In this document: positions 10,766 through 22,259 of the stretch, one piece after another
How positions within the stretch are numbered: position 1 is the first letter of the stretch
How the letters are laid out: every line of letters starts with the position of its first letter
Source of the DNA: Cryptomeria japonica
Lineage: Eukaryota; Streptophyta; Pinopsida; Cupressales; Cupressaceae
Length of the DNA stretch: 64,000 nt
Direction: 5' to 3'
Assembly: GCF_030272615.1 (NCBI RefSeq)
Contig: NC_081410.1
Location: 113,339,933 to 113,403,932, forward strand
The notes under the pieces: model-generated
Told to the model about the DNA's origin: nothing
The model's input: the letters and a program-made list of their open reading frames with translations, nothing else
Databases searched by the model: none
Position numbers and translations under genes: made by a program

Positions 10766-13700
10766 TTATGTTGCAACCTCCTGTAACTGCTCCCGATCAT
10801 CTTCTTTCTGTCCCATATACTTATCTTTCCACTCCTGATACACATCATCACTAGGCCAAGTAAAACTAGCAATCTTCTGTTTCATATCTTCTAGCCGCTT
10901 CCAAGTGACTCGTACATGCCCAATCTCTGTTTCTATGAAACCATAATGAGATTTCACTTTTTCAATTTCCTCAATTGTTTGCACAAATAAGGATGTGTCA
11001 TCAGTACTAATAATCTGATTGATCCTTAGGGAAAAATTGTGGTCCACCTCCTTTAACCAATTCTTCTCTTCCTTTAGCTGGACAGGACCAATGAAACCTC
11101 CTGGAAACATTTCAAATTTATGATTTGCATATTATTTCCTATAAAGTTGCTCTTTTCTTTTTATACCTGCTCCTTCCACTGAAAGAATATTCATCTCTTT
11201 TATAAACTCATATGTGGACCTTAGATTGTCATTCTCTTCTGCATCTGCATGGGAAGAACACATGAGCTCTAACTCTTTACCTCTAGGAACCCGCTTATTC
11301 AGGATTGGTTCCAAAGTGGCTTCTTCTTCTCTCAATTTGATCAAAATCTCAAGAATCCTCTTCATATTTATGTATACATTGGAGGTTTTGACTGAGTCAG
11401 CAAACTTCAAGATGGTGGCTTTCACCTTCTCCTCATATTTGTTTGCATACAATGTCTGAGCTTGTTTTAATTTTTCCAATTCATGTTGGACATTTTCAAG
11501 TAATTGGGAACTAGAAGGCATATGAGAAGGGGGATATTCAATGATGGGACTAGTAGGAGGGGGTCTTGCTGGAGAGGAGGCTATCATGAGTGTAGAAGAT
11601 TCACCGGGATGATATTGACCTGCCAGTTGACTCTGGAGTCTAGAAATTATGCTATTTTTATTGGCTATTCCTTCTTTAGCATCATTGTAAGCTTTTAAAA
11701 TAGTCTCCAACTTCAATTGGAGATTATCCTTTCCTTGTGCCTCTTTCTCTACCACCGCAACATTGAATTTTGCAGTCTCTAGGACTCTACTTGCAGCTTC
11801 CACTACCCCTGTGTCTTGGGCTCTTTCAACTATCATGCCTCCTAAGAGGCTAGAATCTGATGCATCCTTCCTTCTTTTGTTTTCATCCTTCTTTAAAGAC
11901 CACATGACAAGAGCAACATTATCTTTGCTGAATGTCACTCCTTCCATAGGCTTTGTTTCCTTCCTCACTGCATCAAGCACTAAGGCATCAGCTATATCCC
12001 ATTCAAGGAGAATCAACACACCAACCTTTGCTACCATTTCTCTTCCTTTCTCAAGGGTGATTGCTTTGAAATCCTCCATCATTTCTTGCTTAACCACTTC
12101 TTCTACCTGAGTTGTAATTTTAAGAGGCTATTCACTTTTCCTCTGGTCACATCTAGTCTTGAATTGATCAATATTTTGCTTCCATAGAAACTGTATAAAA
12201 GCTCCTGATGTGACAAAATTACTGTCAGCTAGGAATTCTTCACTAGCTTGCTTAATAGTAAGGTCCATTTCTTGGCCCTTTAACTCACCATCAGTCATAT
12301 TCATTTCAGCATTTGGTTGCTCTTCAGGCATCCCCTCTATGGTCTCCTCATAGGTATAGGAAATCTCACCGAGACTCCCTAACTGCAATAACTATTCAGC
12401 CACAAGTTGTTCATCTCCAATGTGGATAGGAGACTGAGATGGAGAATATTGAGGCTCATCAGTTTCAATTTCCTTTCCCACTCTTTGCTTCTTAGGGGAA
12501 TCTTGGATGTCAATGACATCTTCAATTTTCCTCTTCCCTTTTGAAGTGGAAGGCTTACTTGTCACTGGCATTATCACAGTGTCCTTTGACCTTTTGTGCA
12601 TTACATAGTCACCACGTGGGATATCTCTAGCAAAGACAGGCTTAGCCAATACCATCTTAGCCTTATCAGGCTCATTTTGCATTATGGCCTCCCTCTTTTC
12701 TTTTAAGGTCTGCATGAGATCTTCAAAATAAAGAATCAGGAATTTTATTTTCTCCTCAAATGGATTGAAGCTAGAAAGGGGGTCATAGCCAGTGTCAAAT
12801 TGATGGATAAAATCAAGGGCTTTCTTATATGCCACCCACTTCTCCTTCCTTAGTTCTTGTTCATCTAAGCTGAATTCATTTCTAATCAGATCTTTTGGGA
12901 ACTGAAATTGATGTGGCCTACCTCTGCACACTGCTCTTTTTTTGAACATGCCATTGAAAAAATCCTCGGAGTGTGCACATCTTGACACTGCAGTAGACAA
13001 CCTATATGGCTTAAATAATTCTTTGAAAAATCTCCATCCACCCTTAGTGTTCACAAAATGGTGAGCCATGGTAATAGTTGGGAAAATAGTCCCTTTACCT
13101 CTATTGGTTAGCTCTGCTCCTTGTACTCCCCCAATTTGTCTTAGGACTTCTGCAATCCCTATCTTCAATGGGACCTGATAGGGTAGTAAAAAGGGGGTGC
13201 CTCTAAATCCAAACACTATAAAAATAGTAGACACAGGGTACAAATATATGTCTCCCCAATTGTGAACAATCTTGATATCCTCTACAAACTCCTTTGGTCT
13301 GAGAAGCTCCAAAAGAGCCTTAGGAATTCTAGGGTTTTCTCTGCATAGAAGAATCCTAATTTTAGATGCAAAGCATCTATCAAACTTTAAATAACTTGCA
13401 TCTTCTCTATCCCAAGATAGAACAATACTCCACAATTGCACTGGCATCTCCTCTTTATCCTTGACCTTAATCAGGTCCATCTCGTTTCCAAAATAATTAG
13501 CCCCTTTGAACATAAACATATGCATTAACATGGAGTACCATCCAAATGGCCTATCCACCTTACCATTTTTGATTCCTACTAGCCCTTTATGAATTGCATC
13601 AGTAAGGTATGAGGCATACTCAAATGTTATTTCTAGGGAGGGGTTTAGAATTTGTGCAATCATTAACATATAATGGGTTGGCATATTCTTTTCAGCATCC

Positions 13701-14362
13701 TCTCCAAAAATTTGGCATAATGCCCAATACATACCCTTAGCTCTTAGAGTGAATAGGTTGAGAGAGAATGGTTCCATTGTGCTGGGGCCTACAACTGTTA
13801 ACACCCCTATCTTTACAAAGAATTTTTTTAATGGGCCACTTCTAAGATGATCCCTTTGTGTGTTGTAAACCTGGGCTAATGACTCAAACTCAATAGGTTC
13901 TAACAAATTGGAGGACTCACTAAGTTTAAACACTTTCCTGAATTCACCTTCATTTATCTCAATCAAGACTGATCCCTTTATGTTCCTGATGCATCTTGCC
14001 ACAGAGTCATAATTCTGTGCAATCAGGGCTAATAGATCTACATCCATAGAAACACCTAGGACCACAAGCTTTCCTACATCCTGCTCCCATATGCCATTCA
14101 AAGGAGCTGGGGAATTCCTCTACCCAAAACCGACTTTGAAGAGTCCTAAGCCTAACAATCCTATTTCAAGGTCCCTCAACCAATTATCCTTATCATAAAG
14201 GCCATCTCCAATTTTTAGACAAGGGTTCTTAGGTACTAGCTCTTTGGCCTTAGCCCCAGCATTGGTGGACATGGTTAATTGCTCTAAAAAATCATCACAG
14301 ATATTTCGGTCCTGGTAATTCACTTTCCCTATAAATTCTCTTTTGGGTGCCATTCTGGTCAA
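10766..14362 (-). pseudogene. Unidentified 1,199-codon frame with four nonsense codons
   Basis: One continuous minus-strand frame runs the full length with no frameshift but four internal stops: TAG at 14120, 12392 and 12128, and TAA at 11132. The natural start is Met at 14362 or 14353 (MAPKREF). The N-terminal ~650 codons look globular, with repeated aromatic and Leu blocks (LRAKGMYWALCQIFG, RPFGWYSMLMHMFMFKG, NWGDIYLYPVSTIFIVFGFRG). A basic stretch SKGKRKIEDV and SPKKQRVGKEIE (near 12480-12540) could be a nuclear signal. After 12390 the sequence is acidic (EETIEGMPEEQP), then largely helical and likely coiled coil (NVQHELEKLKQAQ, IKLREEEATLEP) with a Pro/Ser linker at about 11510-11590. I do not recognise the family. 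The layout loosely recalls uncharacterised plant transposon-associated proteins. No nucleic-acid polymerase, integrase or DDE motif is visible. A degenerate repeat array lies directly upstream. Confidence 0.6.
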
Positions 14363-14659
14363 ACAATTATAACATTAGAAGCTAGCACAGACCTCTAATG
14401 AAGTAATTCACACATCAGTATTTGAGAACAAACCAAGAGTTATCAAGAAAAGCACAAGAAACTTGATTATTTGCCTGAAGAAAATCGCTTTGCAACAAAC
14501 TTCGATGAAACAATACTTAGCAATCAAGTTGATGTGAACTGAAAAGGGCAAGTTGGCATTTAAGTTTTTAGAAATTAACTCCGCATGCTTCAGCTTTCTT
14601 TTCAGAATTAAATTCGTCAAATTTTTTTTGGCTCCAGCGGGTCATACTTTCTCTAAGTC

Positions 14660-16440
14660 TTTCCTCTATTTCGCTCTTTCACTACTTTGCAGAACATAAA
14701 ACCCGTGCTCTTTTCTTTCGCGAAACAACGCTGGCCGTTGGATCTCAAGAACTTACATCACCTTTATCTCTGTTTAATCTCTTTGCTTAAGTGTCAAGCC
14801 CTACCTCCTTTTCGCCACTTTGTGGAGTTTAACACTTGTGCACTTTTCCTTCATGAGGCCATGCCAAGTGTTAGATCAAACTCAAATCACCTAGCCTTTA
14901 ACTCCAACCAGGACCGTGAATCCTTTTAACTAACCGCGCCTCATCTTGACGGCTAATGGTTTTCGCCATTTCGCTGAGGTTAAGCTGCGGGCATCTTTGG
15001 GTCACGAAACAATGAGAAGTGTTGGATCAATCTTGAGATGAATGCCTTTTAAGTGGGCCCTTTATCCAGGAATTACTTACCCCACTTGTTATCTGGTTAA
15101 TAAACACCACATGGCAGTCGGCCATTAGCCCTGGAAACTCCTTTTGGTTCCACCCTTAATCCGCCACGCGTTCCCTTTTACTATTCCCACATAACTGCAG
15201 GTTACACCTAGGCGGACCCTCAACCACTTTTTTAAACAACGTGTCACGTCACTCCTCCGTGTGATTTCCACCTGTCTTTCACAACTTCACGAATATTATT
15301 CTTCATTTGGCTTGCAACCACAAAACCACGAGAACCGTTAGATCAAAACAGACTTGATTTTCTTTTAACTTCATACCATGCCTGTCCCTTGGGCCCATCA
15401 GCCTTTTCGCTACTTTGCAATGACTAACTTGCTAGCATCTTATCTTCGTGAATTCATGCGAACTGTTAGATCTCAAGAACTTGCTCGTTGTTTACTCTTT
15501 TTATGACAACCTTTCCCGGACCCACTACATACCGCCAACTCAGTGCCTTGTCACTGCCATGTCATCACCAACTGGGGTTACCACATTTACTACCACTCTT
15601 AGCGGGACCTTCACCTTTTCACTATTTTGCTGAAGGTATAGCTCGTGCATCTCCCGGCCATGAAACAACGAGAAGCCATTGATCTTTTTCCAAGCTCTAT
15701 AAAAAGCTCTACAAAAAGTGGTAGCTGTTATGCCACGTCACTCCTCTGTGTGATTTCCACCTTTCTTTCGCGACTTCGCGAACATTATTCTTCATTTGGC
15801 TTGCAACCACAAAACCATGATAACCGTTAGATCTAAACTGACCTAAACTACTTTTAACTTCATGCCATACTTGTCCCTTGGGCCCATCAGCCTTTTCGCT
15901 ACTTCACAGTGACTAACTTGCTAGCATCTTATCTTCGCGAATTCACGCGAGCCGTTAGATCTCAAGAACTTGCTTGTTGTTTACTCTTTTTATGACAACC
16001 TTGCTCGGACCCACTACATACCGCCAACTCAGTGCCTTGTCACTGCCATGTCATCGCCAATTGGGGTTACCACATTTACTACCACTCTTAGCGGGACCCT
16101 CCACCTTTTCACTATTTCGCTGAAGGTATAGCTCGTGCATCTCTCAGCCATGAAACAACGAGAAGCCATTAATCTTTTTCCAACCTGATCATTCTTTAAC
16201 CAAAGAAGACCGCTTATCTCTGGGACCCACCAAACCCTTTCACCACTTCGCGAAGGTTAAAACATGTTCAGCTTGATCTCACAAAACCACGCTGTCCATC
16301 TGATCAGATGAAACTTGATCGGTGTTTAGCTTTTGTCCAAACCTATATGTCGGGTCCACCTTCGCCTTTTGCTACTTCATGGAAACTAAGTTTTGAGCAC
16401 TTTTTGGTCGCGAATCAACGCGAGTTGTCAGATCAACAGA
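14660..16440. repeat. Array of about 11 degenerate ~80-bp modules upstream of the 14362 frame
   Basis: A composite module recurs. It begins with a CCTTTTCGCTACTTTGC-like block, then about 20 bp later TTAAC..GTGC/GCATCTT, then CGCGAAACAACGCGAG-like sequence, then a CCGTTAGATC-like word, often followed by TCAAGAACTTG. The last word or its variants end near 14744, 14877, 15028, 15344, 15472, 15684, 15833, 15961, 16174, 16305 and 16434. Perfect palindromes occur in several modules: TTTCGCGAAA at 14716-14725, TTCGCGAA at 15775-15782 and 15934-15941, and CTTCGCGAAG at 16246-16255. Spacers of 40-150 bp vary. GGACCC/GGGCCC-like words and CCACGTCACTCC recur in the spacers. No long conserved reading frame runs through it. 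It sits 5' of the minus-strand frame, so it could be promoter, leader or subterminal DNA of an unknown element. Confidence 0.7.
15245..16184. repeat. Two-copy direct repeat of ~450 bp, period ~489 bp
   Basis: 15245-15694 and 15734-16184 align along their whole length with scattered substitutions, each starting at CACGTCACTCC and ending at AGAAGCCATT(G/A)ATC. A ~40-bp spacer with AAAAGCTCTA(C/T)AAAA words separates them. Each copy contains three of the ~80-bp modules, so this is a higher-order duplication of part of the module array. Many differences are C/T or G/A changes inside CG words (for example TTCACGAAT versus TTCGCGAAC). Confidence 0.85.
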
Positions 16441-16896
16441 AAATGACATGATACTTATAAGGCCCGACGGACATTAGAAAAGGCAGATTAAAAGCGAACA
16501 AGAATAAAATATTTAAAGGGACTGCCTAGGTAAATGACAAGGGGAGAACACTTTTATGATAAATGGACCCATTGCTTAAGTGAATAGTACAGTAACACCA
16601 AATTAGAAACCAAAAGGGCTTTTCTCAGGTATTATTTTTTTATATCAATGATAATTATTACTTTTTTTATAAAAATGGTCATCGTCGGAATTACGACGAA
16701 TACCAAGCTTTTGATTGACAACTTCTTTGACCGTCGGCAGAGTCCATTGGATTGTCAAATTTCCAACGAGCATGGCATCGTCGACCAATCCAACACCAAG
16801 TTTTCGATGGTGGATTTTGTCGACACTCCGATGAAAAATCATCGAAAATCCAACAAACGGCTGTCAGAAATCAGCTCCAAATGTACTAGTGCCACA
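16441..16896. other. Gap after the module array
   Basis: No gene recognised. A near-palindrome CGTCGGAATTACGACG lies at about 16682-16697. The open frames over 16645-17022 on both strands show no family features and I treat them as chance. Confidence 0.4.
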
Positions 16897-18546
16897 GATC
16901 TTCTGCTCAACGAATGGGTCTCCGGTAACAACCTGCACTATCCTACACTGATCTGGACTTCAGCTATCCCAGCTTCTGTCTCCCTGGACCATAATCACTC
17001 TAAAAACTACATCTTCGATTGATCTCAAACTTCAGTCTTTGATCTTCTATCTTCTCAAATGATTCACAAACTTGTCTTTATACCATCCGTAAATAATAGT
17101 AACTTGATCAAGTCAGACCAAAGACCAACTGATCCATGAAACGTGTTAACGATAATATGTCAGCTCAAAGCACTAAGAACAATGTCCAAAATGAATAAAA
17201 CATCATGCTATTCTTCAGGAACATCAGACAAGGCATAAGGAACATAACTCTACAATCCACAAGTCACAAAGATAAACCACAACCTAAAATCATCTTCTCT
17301 CAACACATTGCTAGACTAACCAGTAAGAACATATCAACCGATCCAATACTAGAATTTTTAACTCATCGGGATTAAATCCAAATTTCATGAAACATGAACA
17401 CAACAAAGAACACAAATATAAGGGAATAAATCCAAATCCACAATGCTAAATTATCAAACAAGAAGAAATGCCATGATCTCAAGCAATTCCACTACAAACT
17501 ATCTCAACCGGTAAGAACTACACCGATGCTCCTGCACTAGACTCTTGGGGTTAATTAAGAAGTGAGTCTCGTCACTTGATCTAGTTCGGCGATCTAAACA
17601 AGTCCACAAGTTACCTCAACTTCCTCTCCAACCAACCGGTGCATAATCGGGCCCTCCTCCAACAACAGGTTCACAAACCAACACTGATACCAAGATGCAG
17701 TTAAGGTAGGGAGATCCAATTAAGGAAAACCCATCCTTGTAGCCTAACACAAACACCATGCAAACTATACCAGTAATAGGTAACAAAATGCCAGAAATAG
17801 GAGAAAGAACAACCGGTAACAACACGTAATACATAACCGGTAAACAAAATGAAGAATTCTTATTATAGCCTAAAGAATTATATATGCCACATGCTGGACC
17901 GTAGCCTACGATTACAAAACAACTCTTACAACTTAGATCCATGATCTATAGATCATCTTCTCAACAGTGCATCATTCGGTAACAATTTCCACTCTTTTGC
18001 ATTGATCCGAACCTTAGCCATCTCGACTTCAGTCTCCCCGGACCATAATTTGTCTGGATTCAATATAAAAATCTAAGATTCATATATCTTCTTCTCGATG
18101 AATGGGTCTCCGATAACAACCTTCACCATTCTGCACTTATCCGAACTTTAGCCATCCTGACTTCCGTCTCCCCAGACCATAATCTCTTCAGAAACTACAT
18201 CTTCGCCCGATCTTGAACTTTAGTCTTCGATCTTCTATCTTCTCTGTTCAATCTTCTCAAATGATTCACAAACTTCTCTTTATACCATTCACAAATAATA
18301 ATAACTTGATCGAGTCAGCCCAAAGACCAACCGGTTCATGAAACATGCTAACGGTAATATGTCAACTCAAATAATAAAGACAACTTCCAAAATGCATAAA
18401 AAATCACACGGTTCTTCAGGAATATCAGAGAAGTCATAAGAAACATAACCCTACGGTCTGCAAGTCACGAAGATCAATCGCAACCCAAAATCATCTTCGC
18501 TCAACACACTACCAGACTAACCGGTAAGAACATATCAATCGGGCCA
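16897..18546. repeat. Diverged direct repeats (three copies, one short)
   Basis: 16897-17349 and 18085-18546 are direct copies of ~455 bp, offset about 1.19 kb. Shared blocks include GAATGGGTCTCCG, CTTCAGTCT/TTTAGTCTTCGATC, TCTCAAATGATTCACAAACT and CCGGTAAGAACATATCAA. A third, short copy at 17947-18058 matches only the first ~110 bp (ATCTTCTCAAC, TCAGTCTCCCCGGACCATAA). The word AACCGGT recurs between them. They may be pieces of a decayed LTR element, since a primer-site-like motif lies between the copies, but no LTR pair could be defined. Confidence 0.75.
17682..17694 (-). other. Possible primer-binding-site remnant
   Basis: The minus strand reads TTGGTATCAGTGT, matching the start of the initiator Met-tRNA complement TGGTATCAGAGC that primes plant LTR elements. 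No matching LTR pair was found, so this is a hint only. Confidence 0.3.
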
Positions 18547-18599
18547 ATACCGAAATCGATAAATCACCTCTTTTGAAAATATCCCAATGTTCTGTAGAC

Positions 18600-18960
18600 C
18601 ACAAGTTCTTCAACAAGAGAGGATTTACTAGAATCCCTGATGGCTAAAGAGGAAAAATTGAAATATTATTTGGAAAGGTTACCAAGTTCATTCTAGTAGA
18701 AGGTCTTTGTCCATGGCTGCTCCTGCTAAATCTTCTTTCACCCTCCCATCAATTTATTCTTCTATGTTGTCTTGGAACTGTTCTATCAAAAGATTATCTT
18801 TGATGTCCAACTAGATGATGAAATGACTGGAAACCTCTTCCATTTTGCCTAAAATCATTTCTAGAACCCTGATATCTCCCCATAAATCTTCATCCAACTT
18901 TGCTCCAAAGACCATCCATTCTAGAAAAAATGTTTCTCCATGTGTGAAAGTAAACTTAAT
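18600..18960 (-). pseudogene. Coding-like remnant, unidentified
   Basis: On the minus strand one frame reads LEMILGKMEEVSSHF, NLLIEQFQDNIEE and GRVKEDLAGAAMDKDLLLE, split by three or more stops. The composition is acidic and helical, unlike the AT-rich surroundings. I do not recognise the family. It may be part of a decayed retroelement gag or accessory protein. Confidence 0.3.
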
Positions 18961-19660
18961 TGAATTCTAATTATCTTTAATATTTAGAGAAAAAATAATA
19001 AACCAATCAAAATTATAATCTAAATTCAATAATTAAAATATTTATATAAAATCAATAATTATATTAATTAAATAAATATTATATATAAAAAAATTATTAT
19101 GAATAATATAAACCTATTTTAAATTTAAAATGTCACTAATTTAAATAACATGAGAATAATACTACCATGACTATAACAAATCTATATTTATATGTAATGC
19201 TACATGATTGAAAGAATTTAAAAATTAATGCCTTTGACATTGTTAAGATATGCTTCATTATGTAGTGGTGCAGCTATTGACATTGTTTATATCTCTACAA
19301 TTTTATTAATTAATTATTATTTCATATATAAATAATATTTATTTAAGGGGTAAATGCTTTTGAATCTGTGAGATGTTTTAACTGCAACACTACATGTCCG
19401 AAGACTATTTCATAGATAAATAATAAACATAAAATATTTTAATTTTTAGTATGAATTTTATTAGATTTAATTATTAATATATTAGTTACTGCTTTTAGAA
19501 ATAAATTATATATATAATATGTTGATTATGAAATCATTTCAAAATATGGCTTTGGTTTCACTTGTCCTTGTTGAGCAATTGACTGTAAATTTAATATGAT
19601 TTTTAAAAAATTTGAATTGTCTATATTTTTGGCAATTTGGAGTGGCGAATTAAACCAAGG
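18961..19660. other. AT-rich gap
   Basis: Very AT-rich sequence with many short A/T runs. No coding potential, RNA gene or structured repeat is recognised. It ends near the estimated 5' end of the LINE. Confidence 0.4.
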
Positions 19661-19935
19661 AATTAGCATTATAAACTCAAGGTGGATTCATGTAGATTTG
19701 TAAGATCCAAGCGAGAAGCTTTTGAATTAGAAGAAATTGTGCAATTTTTGAATTTTGCAGCATTTGTGTAATTGGAAATCGATTGAATCGAGTGCGGTCG
19801 TTGAGGAAAGAAGAAATTCCGAACCAGACGCGTATCGTTTCTATAGCAGATTGGTTGCAGTTTTTCCAACATCAACATGAATCCCGAATAAACATTTTTT
19901 TCCAAAGAATTTTGGCGCACAGTATCACATTTAGG

Positions 19936-22199
19936 ATATTGGTGGATGAAGAAGAGAGGATTTAGGGCTACAACTTGCTGCGAGGTTTGCGGCGCTGAAA
20001 ACTACATCTCCTTTTGGAATTGATAAAGGCCAGGGTTTGACCGAAGTGTGTAGTGCTCGGGGATTGGATTTACAGGAAGTTAAAAGTGAAGTTTTAGGCT
20101 CCCGAGTGCAGAAGGAGGAGGTGTGTTCTGAGGTGGAACAAGTACAGCGACTGTTGGCATCCATTCAGGATTCCATTAAGTTGGAGAAGAGCAGGGTTTC
20201 AGGTTTGCATTTTTTATAAAAAATATATGATTATAGAGGGAGCGAATTTTTGGGGCAAGCGAGCTCTCGAGAGTGAGGTGTTCAGCATGCAATGGGACAG
20301 GCGCTGGGGAGATGAGGAAGTGTCTGACCCGCTCCCCCCAAAAGATCCCTTTGGCTCTCGAGCAGGGCATGTGCCGCAATGGGTTTTTCAGGATGGTAAA
20401 TGGGTTGATGTTTTGGCTTTGCCTACTTGTTTTTCGGAGGATAAAACATCTCAGTATGATTTCCCTTCTTCTGCATATTTCAAAGGGTTTTTTTAGTGGC
20501 ATCAAAATCAAGCTCAAAATTTGGGGAAATGGCAAAAGGGCAAGCAAAATTGGAATGCTAGGGTTTCTGGTAATAAGGCTTGGACTCACCTGGCGGATGC
20601 CTCTGCGAATTTGTCAAGGGATTCAGGAGGTCATTTGCAAAATTTGGTAGTGCCCTCACAGTCTGCTCTGATTTCGATTCCATTGATTGATGCCTCAGAT
20701 GCCATTTTGGGGAAGAAGGCTCTTGATCTTCAGGCTTTGGCAGTTGTGATTTAGTTTTGGGGTGGTTCTATTCCTTTGTCCAAGCTTCATTATAAAATTC
20801 ATGCACACTGGTATGGTACTTTGTACTTTCATGTTCTTTCTGCAAGCTCGTTTATTATTGTGTTTGATTCTGCATCTGCTAGAGATAAGGCTTTGAGTAC
20901 TCCATTTTTTTGGCTTGGAAAAAACCTGATTTTTGTGGAAAGATGGAAACCCTTTCTAGCAGCTTCTAGGGTTGGCCCAAAATAGGTTCCAATGTGGTTT
21001 AAAGTTCCACTTTTACCATTTGAATTTATAGAATCTGATATATTAACAAAAATTGGGGATTTGCTGGGTAAATTTTTGTTGTCCTCTTCATTTTTTGAGG
21101 ATGGGGCATTGGTTGTTAAAATCTGTGTTTTAACTTCCCCTAAAATCTCTCTGCCAAAGTTCTGCAACATTCGGTCTCTGTTTGGTTTTTGGCGTCAAAA
21201 TATGGTCAGGGATTCTGGAGATTTTGGTTGTTCTGCGGTAATTATGGATTCTCCAATGTTCTTTCATATGAAATCCAATTGTTTTGGTTCAGGGGGAGTT
21301 GAGTCTCCTTTTGATGAGAATGTGGACACTTTTGCCTGGAATAAAGTACAATTGGTTGGTGCTACTATTAATCCTTCTTCCCCCATCAAGAAGACCTTCA
21401 CTTCAAAGGTTTCAACAATAGCTCCTAAAAATTATGTTCTTTCCTCGAGGATTGGGCGGTCAAATGCTCCTCCTCTAAAAAATCCTAATAACACTTTAAA
21501 CTTGGGTTTGTCTTTCGAGCCTGTGGTTGAGTTGGGTAATGTGTTAGGGGCCAAGTCATGAATCCCTGATGTTCTACATAAAGACATGGGTGTTGATACC
21601 ATTTCAAATGTGGGTATTTTATTAGAAGCTACATCACAAATCCCTGAGGTTTTGATAAATAGTGACAAATTGGTGGAGGTTGATGTTATTCCAGACGAGC
21701 ATCTCATTGCTCAGGTACAGGAAATTGTTAATACTAATAAGGTTTCTCTTGATTCTCCTGTAGCCAATAAGGTAATTTCTTCGATCTCGGTTGATCTGGG
21801 TACTTTGGAGAATGACTTGGCTACTTTTCCCATCAATAATTCTTTTGAGCTTCTCAATATGGATAAGGCTTTGGTGGATTCAAGTCTTGTGTCATCCATG
21901 GCTCCCTTAGTCTTAGAGAAGGAGGAGGTTAGGGTAGATAAGGCACCTGTGGCGGTTACTCCCGGGCTTCCTTTGGTACAAACCCCACTTCTCCCTACCT
22001 CACGCTTGTCTACTCCAAGGAAAAGGGGTTGCAAGACCAAGCATACTAAGACTAAACTAGAAATTGATGTGGGAATCCAATCAACTATTCTTTCTTCTTT
22101 GGAGACTTCCAAAAAGAAAAGATCAAAGAAACCCTTTAGTCCACCTCTCACAATAGCCTTAGCTACTAAACGAAGTCTACTTAAGGTTTTTTCAGTATG
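19936..22199 (+). pseudogene. LINE ORF1 (DUF4283-type RNA-binding protein), broken
   Basis: The N-terminal part (about 19950-20219) reads LGLQLAARFAALK, then EVEQVQRLLASIQ, a likely coiled coil. A frame change near 20220 leads to SKLHYKIHAHWYGTLYF, FDSASARDKALSTP and MWFKVPLLPFEFIES (20776-21080). These match the plant DUF4283 fold that occupies ORF1 of plant LINEs and is thought to bind the element RNA. The C-terminal third is polar, with basic clusters such as TPRKRGCKTKHTKTK and SKKKRSKKP (about 22010-22130). Stops interrupt at 20494 (TAG), after AVVI, after GPK and after GAKS. The last ORF1 stop is at 22198 and ORF2 starts at 22260 in another frame. No CCHC knuckle is visible. Confidence 0.75.
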
Positions 22200-22259
22200 A
22201 TTGGTTTCTCCAGTTTCTTTGAATGTTTCGAGGGGAGTTGATGCTTCCCCTCAGGACCA

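Noticed and set aside
11214-12110. Plus-strand frames opposite the coiled-coil frame
   Set aside because: They mirror the long minus-strand frame and show no domain features.
14660-16440. CRISPR-like or satellite array
   Set aside because: Units are degenerate, spacers vary from 40 to 150 bp and are themselves partly repeated, and the context is a plant genome. It does not fit CRISPR, and the block order is too composite for a simple satellite.
16645-17022. 124-codon plus frame and 65-codon minus frame
   Set aside because: They span a boundary between unique sequence and a direct repeat, and show no family signature.
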